A stretch of DNA of 19,858 nucleotides, taken from assembly GCA_937896895.1 (NCBI GenBank), contig CALBNV010000029.1, positions 1 through 19,858 of the forward strand. Reading direction: 5' to 3'. Both the position numbers and the translations under genes were made by a program. Positions 1 to 6,396 of the stretch are shown in pieces. The number at the start of each line of letters is the position of its first letter. The first letter of the stretch is position 1. Under the pieces are notes generated by a model, which had not been told where the DNA came from, made no database searches, and was given only the letters and a program-made list of their open reading frames with translations. The stretch comes from an uncultured Bacteroidales bacterium. GTDB lineage: Bacteria > Bacteroidota > Bacteroidia > Bacteroidales > F082.

Positions 1-79
1 GCTTCTGCAGCTCCTTCACGAGCGGGCACATCTTGATGGCCTCAGGCCTTGTGCCGAATACCAGCATTATTTTTTTCAT
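1..79 (-). CDS. wecB: UDP-N-acetylglucosamine 2-epimerase (non-hydrolysing), N-terminus only
   Basis: Only the first 26 codons are inside; the gene runs off the left edge. The peptide begins MKKIMLVFGTRPEAIKMCPL, and the GTRPEAIKM stretch is the hallmark N-terminal nucleotide-binding segment of WecB/MnaA-type UDP-GlcNAc 2-epimerases, which interconvert UDP-GlcNAc and UDP-ManNAc in the cytoplasm. The ATG is at 79-77, after an A/T-rich leader with no clear ribosome binding site. In this locus UDP-ManNAc could feed a ManNAc or ManNAcA residue in the repeat unit. The gene has the same orientation as the polysaccharide genes but is separated from them by the defence-like island. The family call is firm; completeness cannot be judged. 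Confidence 0.88.
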   Translation of the reverse strand, partial: MKKIMLVFGTRPEAIKMCPLVKELQK

Positions 80-104
80 TGTTGTATTATGATTATCAAT
101 ATGT

Positions 105-156
105 CATATTTGTTAAAATGTTAACTTGTTAAATCCTCCCAACCAATCCCTTCAAC
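105..156. repeat. Degenerate direct repeat, left copy (3' end of protein X plus leader)
   Basis: About 52 bp that match 3215-3265 at roughly 43 of 51 aligned positions. Read on the minus strand, both copies encode a similar peptide tail (V-EGIGWEDLTS-stop here, VIEGIGWSELTI-stop at the other copy), followed by the same A/T-rich leader ending in ATG. At the right copy that ATG is the start of the TIR gene. Here it opens only ATG ACA TAT TGA, a dead reading frame. The repeat is therefore a leftover 3' end of a second copy of small gene X. The stop of the HNH-like gene (129-131) lies inside it in another frame. Confidence 0.7.
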
Positions 157-1685
157 GCCTCCATAATCCGTTCACTATTCTCAATCTTCCCCTTTCGTTC
201 ATTCTCTTTCATTTCCCAATAGTCTAACATTACTCCAATCTCACCTTGAGAATAGCCCAAATCCTTGCACATATCTTCTACATTCAATTTATCGGTGTGC
301 TCTTTCAGCCAGTTCTCTATCTTCCGCAACGATCTCGGCACGTTTATTACAGCAGGATTCTCAGAATTGAACCACAGCGGGATGTCTCCGGATTCATTTG
401 CCCCACTGAACGGCAGCGGCTGCATCTTGCTCAAGGTTTTCTGCTGACACCTGCCGATATTCCAGATGCTTCTTCCATTGTTCCAAGACATATCAAGAAT
501 CTGCCTCTTCACCATCCAGAATTCAATAAAGTTCAAATCTCCTGTTTTCTCCAGTTCGGTGCCGTCATTCAAATCTTCAAGCGGAAGGTTGTGCGCCTTT
601 ATGAAACTCTTGGCTGCAGAAAGACTTGTATAGAAATTAATAAAATACCTGCCCATCAATGCCTGATAGGGTTTGGTTTTTTCGTATGTCCCGTAAATAC
701 CGAGAGCTTCGTCCCTTGTGTCATCAGCCACATACAAGCTGTATGCACAATGTCCGAGTTTGGAGTTTTTCAGTATGATATCCTCTTTTTTCAAGGCAAG
801 GCAACTGTCGAGAACTCGCCTCAATTTCTCCTGATGATGCCCATCCAGCACCATACCCATTTCTCCTACCGCCATACGCCACACAACAGACATCCAGAAG
901 AGATATGGGATTTGAGGAGGATAGTCCTTACAGCCCTTCAATATCTCCGCATACCAATCCTCCAGTACGCTGAAACGTTTTTCACATTCTGAGCAGAAGA
1001 TATGGTCAATCGTCAATGCGTTGGTCTTTTTGTTCTCCTCGTCCAGTTCCTCATCCGACAAACTATGCCCAAGAAGCTGTTTTATGGTATCATCATACAC
1101 CTGATGACCGAAATACCTGTCTCTTTTCCCTTCACCAAGAGAATTGACCGCCACAGTGACCTTATCTCGCTCACGACTGCCATCGTAAGAAAACACATCG
1201 GCAATCAGAAGATGTGGGACCATGTGTGAACCGGTCTTGTCAGCCTTCTTCCGTCTGCATAATGCGCAAGTGCATTCAGCATCCCTGACTACCGGCTTAT
1301 AATCGCCTATTATTCCCTTTTGATTGAACTGGTAAGTCTTGTTAACAACGCGGAAGACAAGCTCCTTAATCGGTTCCCAATCTTCCTTGTTCCAGTGCTT
1401 CACATGTTCTGTATCCTCATGGAATCTGTTCATAAACTGAGTGAAGCGGATAGAAATATCTATCGGATCTCCTCTGAGAATATGCAAATCCAGTACAGCC
1501 TCAAGAACTTGATACTGGAGGAGAGCGAGTTCGGGTGTATAATCCTTCTCATCGGTCACATTGAAATCACGCTGATGAACCTCACACATCTCCCAGACCG
1601 CCTTCTTTGCAAGCTGGCGGTCGCCACTATCCAAAGCCTTACGAGCTTCGGCGATGGAAGATATGAGGGTTGTGAGGGTGGGCAT
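129..1685 (-). CDS. HNH-like zinc-motif protein, putative defence-associated nuclease
   Basis: A 518-residue soluble protein with no signal peptide. The middle holds a cysteine/histidine arrangement typical of HNH-type treble-clef nucleases: C138-T-C140-x2-C143, then GSHMVP with H154, then a second CxxC at C231-C234 (FCSECEKRF). Regions before and after this core are mostly helical and charged, and I do not recognise them. Family knowledge suggests DNA or RNA cleavage; the actual target is unknown. It lies 26 bp downstream of the 141-residue gene, likely in one transcript. The last codons run into a sequence related to the 3' end of small gene X in a different frame, so the C-terminus may have been altered by recombination. 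A 40-bp stretch of its 5' end recurs in the remnant near 3671-3710. A defence role is inferred from its position beside a TIR gene. Confidence 0.6.
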   Translation of the reverse strand: MPTLTTLISSIAEARKALDSGDRQLAKKAVWEMCEVHQRDFNVTDEKDYTPELALLQYQVLEAVLDLHILRGDPIDISIRFTQFMNRFHEDTEHVKHWNKEDWEPIKELVFRVVNKTYQFNQKGIIGDYKPVVRDAECTCALCRRKKADKTGSHMVPHLLIADVFSYDGSRERDKVTVAVNSLGEGKRDRYFGHQVYDDTIKQLLGHSLSDEELDEENKKTNALTIDHIFCSECEKRFSVLEDWYAEILKGCKDYPPQIPYLFWMSVVWRMAVGEMGMVLDGHHQEKLRRVLDSCLALKKEDIILKNSKLGHCAYSLYVADDTRDEALGIYGTYEKTKPYQALMGRYFINFYTSLSAAKSFIKAHNLPLEDLNDGTELEKTGDLNFIEFWMVKRQILDMSWNNGRSIWNIGRCQQKTLSKMQPLPFSGANESGDIPLWFNSENPAVINVPRSLRKIENWLKEHTDKLNVEDMCKDLGYSQGEIGVMLDYWEMKENERKGKIENSERIMEALKGLVGRI

Positions 1686-1711
1686 GATGGGTAGATATGT
1701 TGTGAGAATTA

Positions 1712-2137
1712 TTATATTATTTCCACAGACGTTCTTCTAACTGGAGCCATATTCCGATAAACATGCATCCCAGTCGTGTCATTCCTCTCCACAAGATATT
1801 GTTTTTGTAGCATGTAATCCAATATGTTTTCAGCGTATGATTTATTCATTCCCATAATGGTATTGAGAAGTGCACTAACCCACTCGTCTTTGGAATAAAG
1901 TTTCTTTTCCTCTACAATGCCAACGCCATCCGGTCCATAGATTTTTATATCGTCAGTCACTCTCGGCATTATATCAAATATATAATCCACCAAAGCGCCA
2001 GCAACAACCTGGTCGGCAATATTTTCCGGGCACCCGTCTTCTATAACGATTTGCCTTAAGGCATTGAAAATTTTTGGACCGTTGACGTTTCTAAGATACC
2101 TTTCTATTGTATCAAAATAATGACTTGGATGTGTCAT
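1712..2137 (-). CDS. Hypothetical protein, 141 aa
   Basis: A 141-residue cytoplasmic protein that I do not recognise. It is acidic in the first two thirds and appears mostly helical. The last 50 residues (SALLNTIMGMNKSYAENILDYMLQKQ... in part) read like a small helix-turn-helix or winged-helix unit, but no diagnostic motif is visible. The ATG at 2137-2135 follows a 28-codon fragment of gene X by 12 bp. The stop lies 26 bp before the HNH-like gene, so the two probably form a pair that was inserted into or replaced most of that X copy. Possible roles include a regulator or partner of the HNH-like protein; this is inference from adjacency only. Confidence 0.6.
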   Translation of the reverse strand: MTHPSHYFDTIERYLRNVNGPKIFNALRQIVIEDGCPENIADQVVAGALVDYIFDIMPRVTDDIKIYGPDGVGIVEEKKLYSKDEWVSALLNTIMGMNKSYAENILDYMLQKQYLVERNDTTGMHVYRNMAPVRRTSVEII

Positions 2138-2149
2138 AAGAAGTATGAA

Positions 2150-2236
2150 TTATTGTTTAATATTATCAAGAACCGGCCTCAACTCTTCCTGAGTGTAAGT
2201 AACAGGCACAGGATTGGAATCGTAAGTTACGTACAT
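2150..2236 (-). pseudogene. Truncated second copy of small gene X (N-terminal 28 codons)
   Basis: A short open frame starting MYVTYDSNPVPVTYTQEELR and stopping at TAA 2152-2150. The first 22 or so residues match the start of the longer X copy at 3599. At the DNA level 2171-2236 and 3534-3599 agree at about 57 of 66 positions. It begins 15 bp after the TIR stop, just as the other copy begins 18 bp after a TIR C-terminal remnant. It is best read as the 5' stump of a duplicated gene whose body was replaced by the 141-aa and HNH-like genes; its 3' tail seems to survive at 105-156. A functional 28-residue peptide cannot be excluded. Confidence 0.6.
2171..2236. repeat. Direct repeat, copy 1 (start of gene X)
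   Basis: A 66-bp segment matching 3534-3599 with about nine mismatches and no gaps. On the minus strand both copies encode the start of protein X. The spacing to an upstream TIR 3' end is also conserved, so the repeat marks a duplicated TIR-X unit. Confidence 0.8.
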
Positions 2237-2251
2237 ATGATAATATTTTAT

Positions 2252-3217
2252 TTATTGTAACAGCACATCTGCACTAACCTTGTAGCCAGCATTCTTAAGC
2301 TCTTTTACCAATTCAAAACGCCAAGCACGTGCGGCATCATAAGTCGTATAGACTATACCATCCAAATCTCCTGGCTTTGCCACACCATCCTGCAATAAGA
2401 AGAAAACATTCTCTCTGCCTAATTTTCCAGTAAAATAGCCCATTTCAAAAACGACATTTTGACGAGCGCGTTTTTCTAAATGCTGACGCAAGTCTTCATT
2501 TTTAACAGCATTGAGGTCATGCACAGAAGCAGCCAAGTCATCTGCTGAAAGTAGTATGATAGCAAAGTTTATACGTTCTGCATTGCGCTCAAACTTTTCA
2601 ATGATAGTTTTTCCTCCGTTAGGTTGTTCATGCAGAATGATAGGATTAAGACCAAGCTGGCTGACTGTACGAGCCACGGCTTGCTTCATCTCTTCGTTGT
2701 GTCCATGAACTATGAAAATATCTTGTGATAATTCCTGTAGCTCTGATAAAACAGCTGCAGATGCTTGTTCTGCAACAGCACATTGCATAAGATCACTTCT
2801 CTCTATGTCACCTTGCATGTGGCTCATCAATCGTTGGATTTCTTCCTTGTATTCCTTGATAGCATCACTACCCCAAATATTCCAAATATGGGATTCATAC
2901 TCGTGAAAGTAGATACTCTCTGCAACCTCAAAGGAAGTGCGGTAAACGGCCTTGTTGCGGTCGTTCCACTTGTTGTACTTCGCGACAAAATCCGCCTCAG
3001 CTGCATCATCATATTCCACTTTGTCAGTAGTGCGTCGCATCCCTCCAAAAGAGCCATAGCCATAATAAGGATTGGCTTGTGCCTTCTGTGGAACCACAAT
3101 AGTAAGAAGATCATTTCCTTTTTGTATCTGTTCAGAGAGCAATTCACAGAATCTTTCTCGCGAAACCTTCAACGGAGACTCTGGATAAATCGGTTCTTCA
3201 ATTTTCTTTTTTGCCAT
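2252..3217 (-). CDS. TIR-like domain protein (CAP12/Pycsar-effector type, PF10137-like)
   Basis: A 321-residue soluble protein. Residues 1-160 form a helical N-terminal region I cannot assign, containing a Tyr/Gly-rich patch near residues 50-60. From residue 166 a TIR-like fold begins with DIFIVHGHNE, continues through ILHEQPNGGKTIIEKFE (195-210) and FAIILLSADD (218-227), and reaches RQNVVFEMGYFTGKLGR (252-268). Glu258 sits where family members carry the catalytic NADase glutamate. Related proteins act as NAD-depleting effectors in cyclic-nucleotide anti-phage systems or alone. No cyclase (CD-NTase) or CRISPR gene is visible here, so the trigger is unknown; the N-terminal half is the candidate sensor. 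The ATG at 3217 follows the leader repeat at 3215-3265. The gene sits between two copies of gene X. Intact and probably functional. Confidence 0.82.
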   Translation of the reverse strand: MAKKKIEEPIYPESPLKVSRERFCELLSEQIQKGNDLLTIVVPQKAQANPYYGYGSFGGMRRTTDKVEYDDAAEADFVAKYNKWNDRNKAVYRTSFEVAESIYFHEYESHIWNIWGSDAIKEYKEEIQRLMSHMQGDIERSDLMQCAVAEQASAAVLSELQELSQDIFIVHGHNEEMKQAVARTVSQLGLNPIILHEQPNGGKTIIEKFERNAERINFAIILLSADDLAASVHDLNAVKNEDLRQHLEKRARQNVVFEMGYFTGKLGRENVFFLLQDGVAKPGDLDGIVYTTYDAARAWRFELVKELKNAGYKVSADVLLQ

Positions 3218-3265
3218 ATTTGTTAAATGTTAAATTGTTAATTCACTCCACCCAATTCCTTCAAT
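3215..3265. repeat. Degenerate direct repeat, right copy (3' end of protein X plus TIR start)
   Basis: Partner of 105-156, about 43 of 51 aligned positions with a one-base gap. On the minus strand it carries the tail of gene X (VIEGIGWSELTI-stop, TAA at 3232-3230), the A/T-rich leader and the ATG of the TIR gene. It shows how the junction between gene X and the following gene originally looked. Confidence 0.7.
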
Positions 3266-3599
3266 CACAACGATTGACTATAAACCGAGTATCACCAGCA
3301 TAGCGAGCCGCATACGGGTTCTCGCCAAAGGCAATAAAGATTCTTTTATCCCAAATCAGTTCCCAAAGGCACTTGCTCACCTCTATTGCCGACAACGGGC
3401 TCATCTCACGACTGCTATATTGGGTGTGGCTCGCATCACGAACCTTTCCTTACTTAATGGCCTTATCCACAATATAGGAACAAATACCACGGAAAGAAAA
3501 CTCCGTATCCACTTCTTTCAAATAGCTGACAACAACCTGCCTCAACTCTTCCAGAGCATATGTTACAGGTACAGGGTTGGAATCGTAAGTCACGTACAT
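3230..3599 (-). pseudogene. Small gene X, broken by an in-frame stop and a frameshift
   Basis: An ATG at 3599-3597 opens MYVTYDSNPVPVTYALEELR and continues with a FRGICSYIVDKAIK segment to an in-frame TAA at 3452-3450. Translation in the same frame beyond that stop continues as clearly protein-like sequence (GKVRDASHTQYSS, CLWELIWDKRIFIAFGENPY, AGDTRFIVN) to a TGA at 3263-3261. A shifted frame then gives VIEGIGWSELTI and TAA at 3232-3230. The intact protein would have been about 120 residues. I do not recognise the family. Its position directly before the TIR gene, and the duplicate stump after it, suggest a small partner of the TIR protein (for example a sensor, regulator or immunity protein), which is inference. 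Either the stop is a true lesion or a sequencing error. Confidence 0.68.
3534..3599. repeat. Direct repeat, copy 2 (start of gene X)
   Basis: Partner of 2171-2236. It lies 18 bp downstream (minus strand) of a TIR C-terminal remnant, reproducing the arrangement of copy 1. Confidence 0.8.
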
Positions 3600-3617
3600 G
3601 TAGGTTTATTGTTTATG

Positions 3618-3720
3618 CTATAAAAGCGCGTCTTCACTAATTTTATAGCCTGCATTCTTCAGTTCCTTTGCCAAAGCCTTGCGGACTTCGGAAGTGGACG
3701 ATATGAGATTGATAATGATA
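3618..3720 (-). pseudogene. Chimeric remnant: HNH-like 5' end joined to TIR 3' end
   Basis: An open stretch with no usable start codon. Read on the minus strand it begins IINLISSTSEVRKAL, resembling the HNH-like protein's TTLISSIAEARKAL. It passes directly into AKELKNAGYKISEDALL and TAG at 3620-3618, resembling the TIR C-terminus (VKELKNAGYKVSADVLLQ). The DNA of 3671-3710 matches 1631-1670 at about 31 of 40 positions. This is a deletion or recombination scar between two genes of the neighbouring island, not a working gene. It also marks the boundary between the island and the polysaccharide genes. Confidence 0.65.
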
Positions 3721-3738
3721 CACAAACAAATTGTAGAT

Positions 3739-4626
3739 TTACCTAATACTATGTATCAGACAATACAACTTTGGCACATACATTTTCATTTTAGTTCCTA
3801 ACCATACCAGGGGATAACGCAACGGCATATATTTTCTCATAAAATGCAGATGATCCTTACCAGAGCGAGGGGGAAAACTAAAATATTTCTTTCTTTCTGA
3901 AAAAGACATAGAAACAAGTTTCGTTAATATTTCTGCATAGGAATCGTGGTCGTTATCACATGCCCCACAGAAGTTAGCCGTTATCAAAACAGGGATATCC
4001 TTACTTCTAGCTCTCATTGTATAATCATAATCTGCCACACCATGAATATATGCTTCATCAAAGACCCCTATCCTATCAACTACAGAAACTGGCACAAGCA
4101 AGATATTTGCATTAGTCATATCACACATCTGTGGCTCAGTATCTGGTTTAAGCCGCCTTTGCTTAGCCAGCAACTTATTTACCCAAACGTCACCTCCGTA
4201 CGTCATCTTAGTATGATCGGTTTTAGAACATGTAATTCCTGAGATAATTCCCTCCTGATGATACTTCGCGTTACAATGCTCTTCTGCTGAAAACAACTCT
4301 TCAAACATATTTTGCAGCATATCTGTATCATCGTTAATCAAGAGATAGTAACTGTATTCATTATGTTTTTTCAACGCCTCTTTCCAAGCCATCCTCATTC
4401 CTCCAGCCCAGAAGAGATTTCCGTCACCTTGAAGTATAGTAATATTTTCTGTTGGGAACGAACTACAAACCGCATCGGCTGTCCCATCTGTACAGCCATC
4501 ATCAGTAAGGTAGATATGCAAATCTATCTTTGGCGAATAGTTATCTCTCGCCTCAAAAAGTGATTTGAGGCACGAAAGTGTTTGCTGCTTCCTATTGAAA
4601 CAAGTAAGAATTACTGCTATTTTCAT
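3739..4626 (-). CDS. Glycosyltransferase family 2 (rhamnosyltransferase-like)
   Basis: A 295-residue GT-A fold enzyme. Residues 1-12 (MKIAVILTCFNR) begin the nucleotide-binding strand; YLTDDGCTDGT near residues 40-50 is the first acidic motif; GDGNLFWAGGMRMAW near 67-81 is typical of the WbbL/RfbN-like subgroup; and LLINDDTDM near 95-103 holds the DxD-type metal site. It probably transfers one sugar of the repeat unit from a nucleotide sugar to the lipid-linked acceptor at the inner face of the membrane. Its ATG (4626-4624) overlaps the in-frame stop of the upstream acetyltransferase as ATGA, so its translation is likely coupled to whether that phase-variable gene is read to its end. It is the last polysaccharide gene before the defence-like island. 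Donor sugar unknown. Confidence 0.88.
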   Translation of the reverse strand: MKIAVILTCFNRKQQTLSCLKSLFEARDNYSPKIDLHIYLTDDGCTDGTADAVCSSFPTENITILQGDGNLFWAGGMRMAWKEALKKHNEYSYYLLINDDTDMLQNMFEELFSAEEHCNAKYHQEGIISGITCSKTDHTKMTYGGDVWVNKLLAKQRRLKPDTEPQMCDMTNANILLVPVSVVDRIGVFDEAYIHGVADYDYTMRARSKDIPVLITANFCGACDNDHDSYAEILTKLVSMSFSERKKYFSFPPRSGKDHLHFMRKYMPLRYPLVWLGTKMKMYVPKLYCLIHSIR

Positions 4627-5242
4627 TGTTCTATCATTTTTATCAATTTTGCGGGATTGCCAGCGACAATTGCATTCGCGGGCACATCCTTGGTAACTAC
4701 AGACCCAGCTCCTATGACAGCTCCATCTCCTATGGTTACACCCTTCATAATTATGCTTCTCGCTCCTATAAACACTCCTTTGCCAATAGTAATTGGTTGA
4801 CGCTTAGTGTAGTACCCCCCCCATTAGGTAACAGTCGATGCTCTAATAATATAGGGTGAGAGTCTGTGTCTGTAATCAGGCATCCAGAACCGATGATAGT
4901 GTTATCTCCGATTGCGATTGTTGTAGTCGCATTGATTGTGGAGCCTGATATACCGACATTATTTCCTATCACGATTCGGCTTCCAGATGCCGAGATATTG
5001 AAGAAGCAAGGTTGGAATATCCCTACCGAATTGGAAGTTAACTTGTTATTGCAATGGAAGTTGCTACCTATAGTAATCGTTCCCTTCTTGATTTCTGGAT
5101 GCAATTTCCGAAGCAACCAAGAATTGCGGTTCACATACAAACGACCTTTGATTCCCCAGGATTTGTTAAATGGCAAGCCTGCGAGCAGGCACCAGAAGAA
5201 GGTGGGGAGGGTGGAGAATAAGAAATTGTATAAATGCTTCAT
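4623..5242 (-). CDS. Left-handed beta-helix (hexapeptide) O-acetyltransferase, phase-OFF by poly-G frameshift
   Basis: The ATG is at 5242-5240. The current frame gives 158 residues, ending at 4766 after the G run (...LLPNGGG-TTLSVNQ-). Adding one G (nine instead of eight at 4815-4822) gives NGGGYYTKRQPITIG followed by KGVFIGARSIIMKGVTIG, AVIGAGSVVTKDVPANAIVA and GNPAKLIKMIEQ, about 206 residues to TGA 4625-4623. That restores the hexapeptide repeats, the C-terminal AGNPAK signature and the ATGA overlap with the GT2 gene. Family members O-acetylate sugars using acetyl-CoA. The truncated product lacks the last coils, so it should be inactive. The frame break exactly at a homopolymer argues for reversible switching; a base-calling error of one G is the alternative. 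The N-terminus has a hydrophobic stretch (FLFSTLPTFFWCLLAGLPF) often seen in this WcaF/NodL-like subgroup. Confidence 0.85.
4815..4822 (-). repeat. Poly-G tract (G8), phase-variation site in the hexapeptide acetyltransferase
   Basis: Eight consecutive G on the coding strand in the context AAT-G8-TAC. Nine G (or six, or twelve) put the downstream beta-helix coils in frame; seven or eight truncate the protein. Present state: OFF. Confidence 0.85.
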
Positions 5243-5244
5243 AG

Positions 5245-6396
5245 CTATAATATTTCTTCCAATTTAGTTAATATCTGTGTATTGTCGAATCTGAATTTCA
5301 GTATCTCGTTTTTATAACGGTTGTACAAGTTATCATCTTTCATCAACCGTTCTATTGCATCCGGTATTTCGGAGATCGGGACGATTACCCCATCCTTACC
5401 ATTCTCTATGAATTCAGGTGCTGTGGAGAAATCTGTGCAGATGATAGGTGTGCCAAGAATCTTTGCTTCGTTGATTACTCTCGGGCAAGCCTCTGATGAG
5501 GAAAGGCACACAAACAAATCGGAGTTAGCAATGTAATAATGAGGATTACTCTTGAAGCCCAGAAGCACGACATTGTCCCGCACATTAAACCTTGCAATTT
5601 CGTCTTCAATTATTTTTCTTAAATCGCCATCCCCAACGATATACCATCTGAATGCAAGACCCAAATCTTTCAAATGCTTTGCAATGGAGGGAATCATCTC
5701 GAAACGTTTCACTCCAGAAAACCTACCCACCGAAACTATCGTAAACAAGTCTCTGTTGAAACTTGAGTCGTGATCGTTCTCTTTCGACCCATTAAGAATC
5801 ATCTCCTCGTTTTGGGGATTGTTGATGCAGACAGCCTTTGAAGCCAATTCCGGATAAATCTTCTTGAAATTCTCACACGTCTTCTCCGCCACACATACTA
5901 TTTTGTTATACTCACCATAGAAATTCTCATTCTTCCGTCCTCTTTCCTCATAATACCGACCATAGTCACATCTTATCCAAGCCACCTTGTTCTGGCATTT
6001 TACATACGAAGTATAAAGAGTGGCAAAGCTCTCCTCACAGGCAACAACAGTGTCAAAGTGCTGCCCTTTGAAAATATGGTGTATTGAACGTTTGATAAAC
6101 GTTTCTTTCAACTTTCTACTATGACTTGCCAGATATCTAACTGACGCAGTCAGTATTTTCTCCACCAGACCATCTGCTTTCTTCCACCAGTTAAGAGCCA
6201 ACGCCCGAGCAAGAAAGTCTGACTGAAGTTGTTGGACATCTTTATATTTATCCCTTAACAGGCCCTTGCCCGAGAGAGACAACACGGTAATCTCGTATCG
6301 GTTCTTATCCAGTACCGAAATGAGATTCCTTGTGCTGACGGTAGTTCCTCCAACCTCAAATGATGGAAGAATGAAAAGTATGCGTCTTTTATCCAT
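5245..6396 (-). CDS. Glycosyltransferase family 4 (GT-B fold)
   Basis: A 383-residue enzyme starting MDKRRILFILPSFEVGGTTV, with the Gly-rich N-terminal loop usual for GT4. The donor-binding half contains FTIVSVGRFSGVKRFEMIP, then VLLGFKSNPHYYIANSDLFV, then the EX7E motif in SEACPRVINEAKILGTPII. It likely adds one sugar of the repeat unit on the cytoplasmic face; donor and linkage are unknown. An in-frame GTG at 6405 is also possible, but the ATG at 6396-6394 is the better start: it overlaps the end of the ATP-grasp gene (ATGGATAA), giving tight coupling. The stop lies 2 bp before the acetyltransferase start. Confidence 0.9.
   Translation of the reverse strand: MDKRRILFILPSFEVGGTTVSTRNLISVLDKNRYEITVLSLSGKGLLRDKYKDVQQLQSDFLARALALNWWKKADGLVEKILTASVRYLASHSRKLKETFIKRSIHHIFKGQHFDTVVACEESFATLYTSYVKCQNKVAWIRCDYGRYYEERGRKNENFYGEYNKIVCVAEKTCENFKKIYPELASKAVCINNPQNEEMILNGSKENDHDSSFNRDLFTIVSVGRFSGVKRFEMIPSIAKHLKDLGLAFRWYIVGDGDLRKIIEDEIARFNVRDNVVLLGFKSNPHYYIANSDLFVCLSSSEACPRVINEAKILGTPIICTDFSTAPEFIENGKDGVIVPISEIPDAIERLMKDDNLYNRYKNEILKFRFDNTQILTKLEEIL

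Noticed and set aside
129..170. HNH-like C-terminus as a frameshifted version of the X tail
   Set aside because: The frame that would give VEGIGWEDLTS is closed by a stop shortly upstream, so the HNH-like frame is the one connected to the gene; only the DNA similarity to the X tail is retained as a finding.
246..992. A 248-codon open frame on the plus strand opposite the HNH-like gene
   Set aside because: It is entirely antisense to a longer, motif-bearing gene, its peptide has no recognisable domain, and its composition looks like reverse-complement coding sequence.
2827..3147. A 106-codon minus-strand frame inside the TIR gene
   Set aside because: It overlaps the TIR N-terminal half in another frame and shows no protein-like features.
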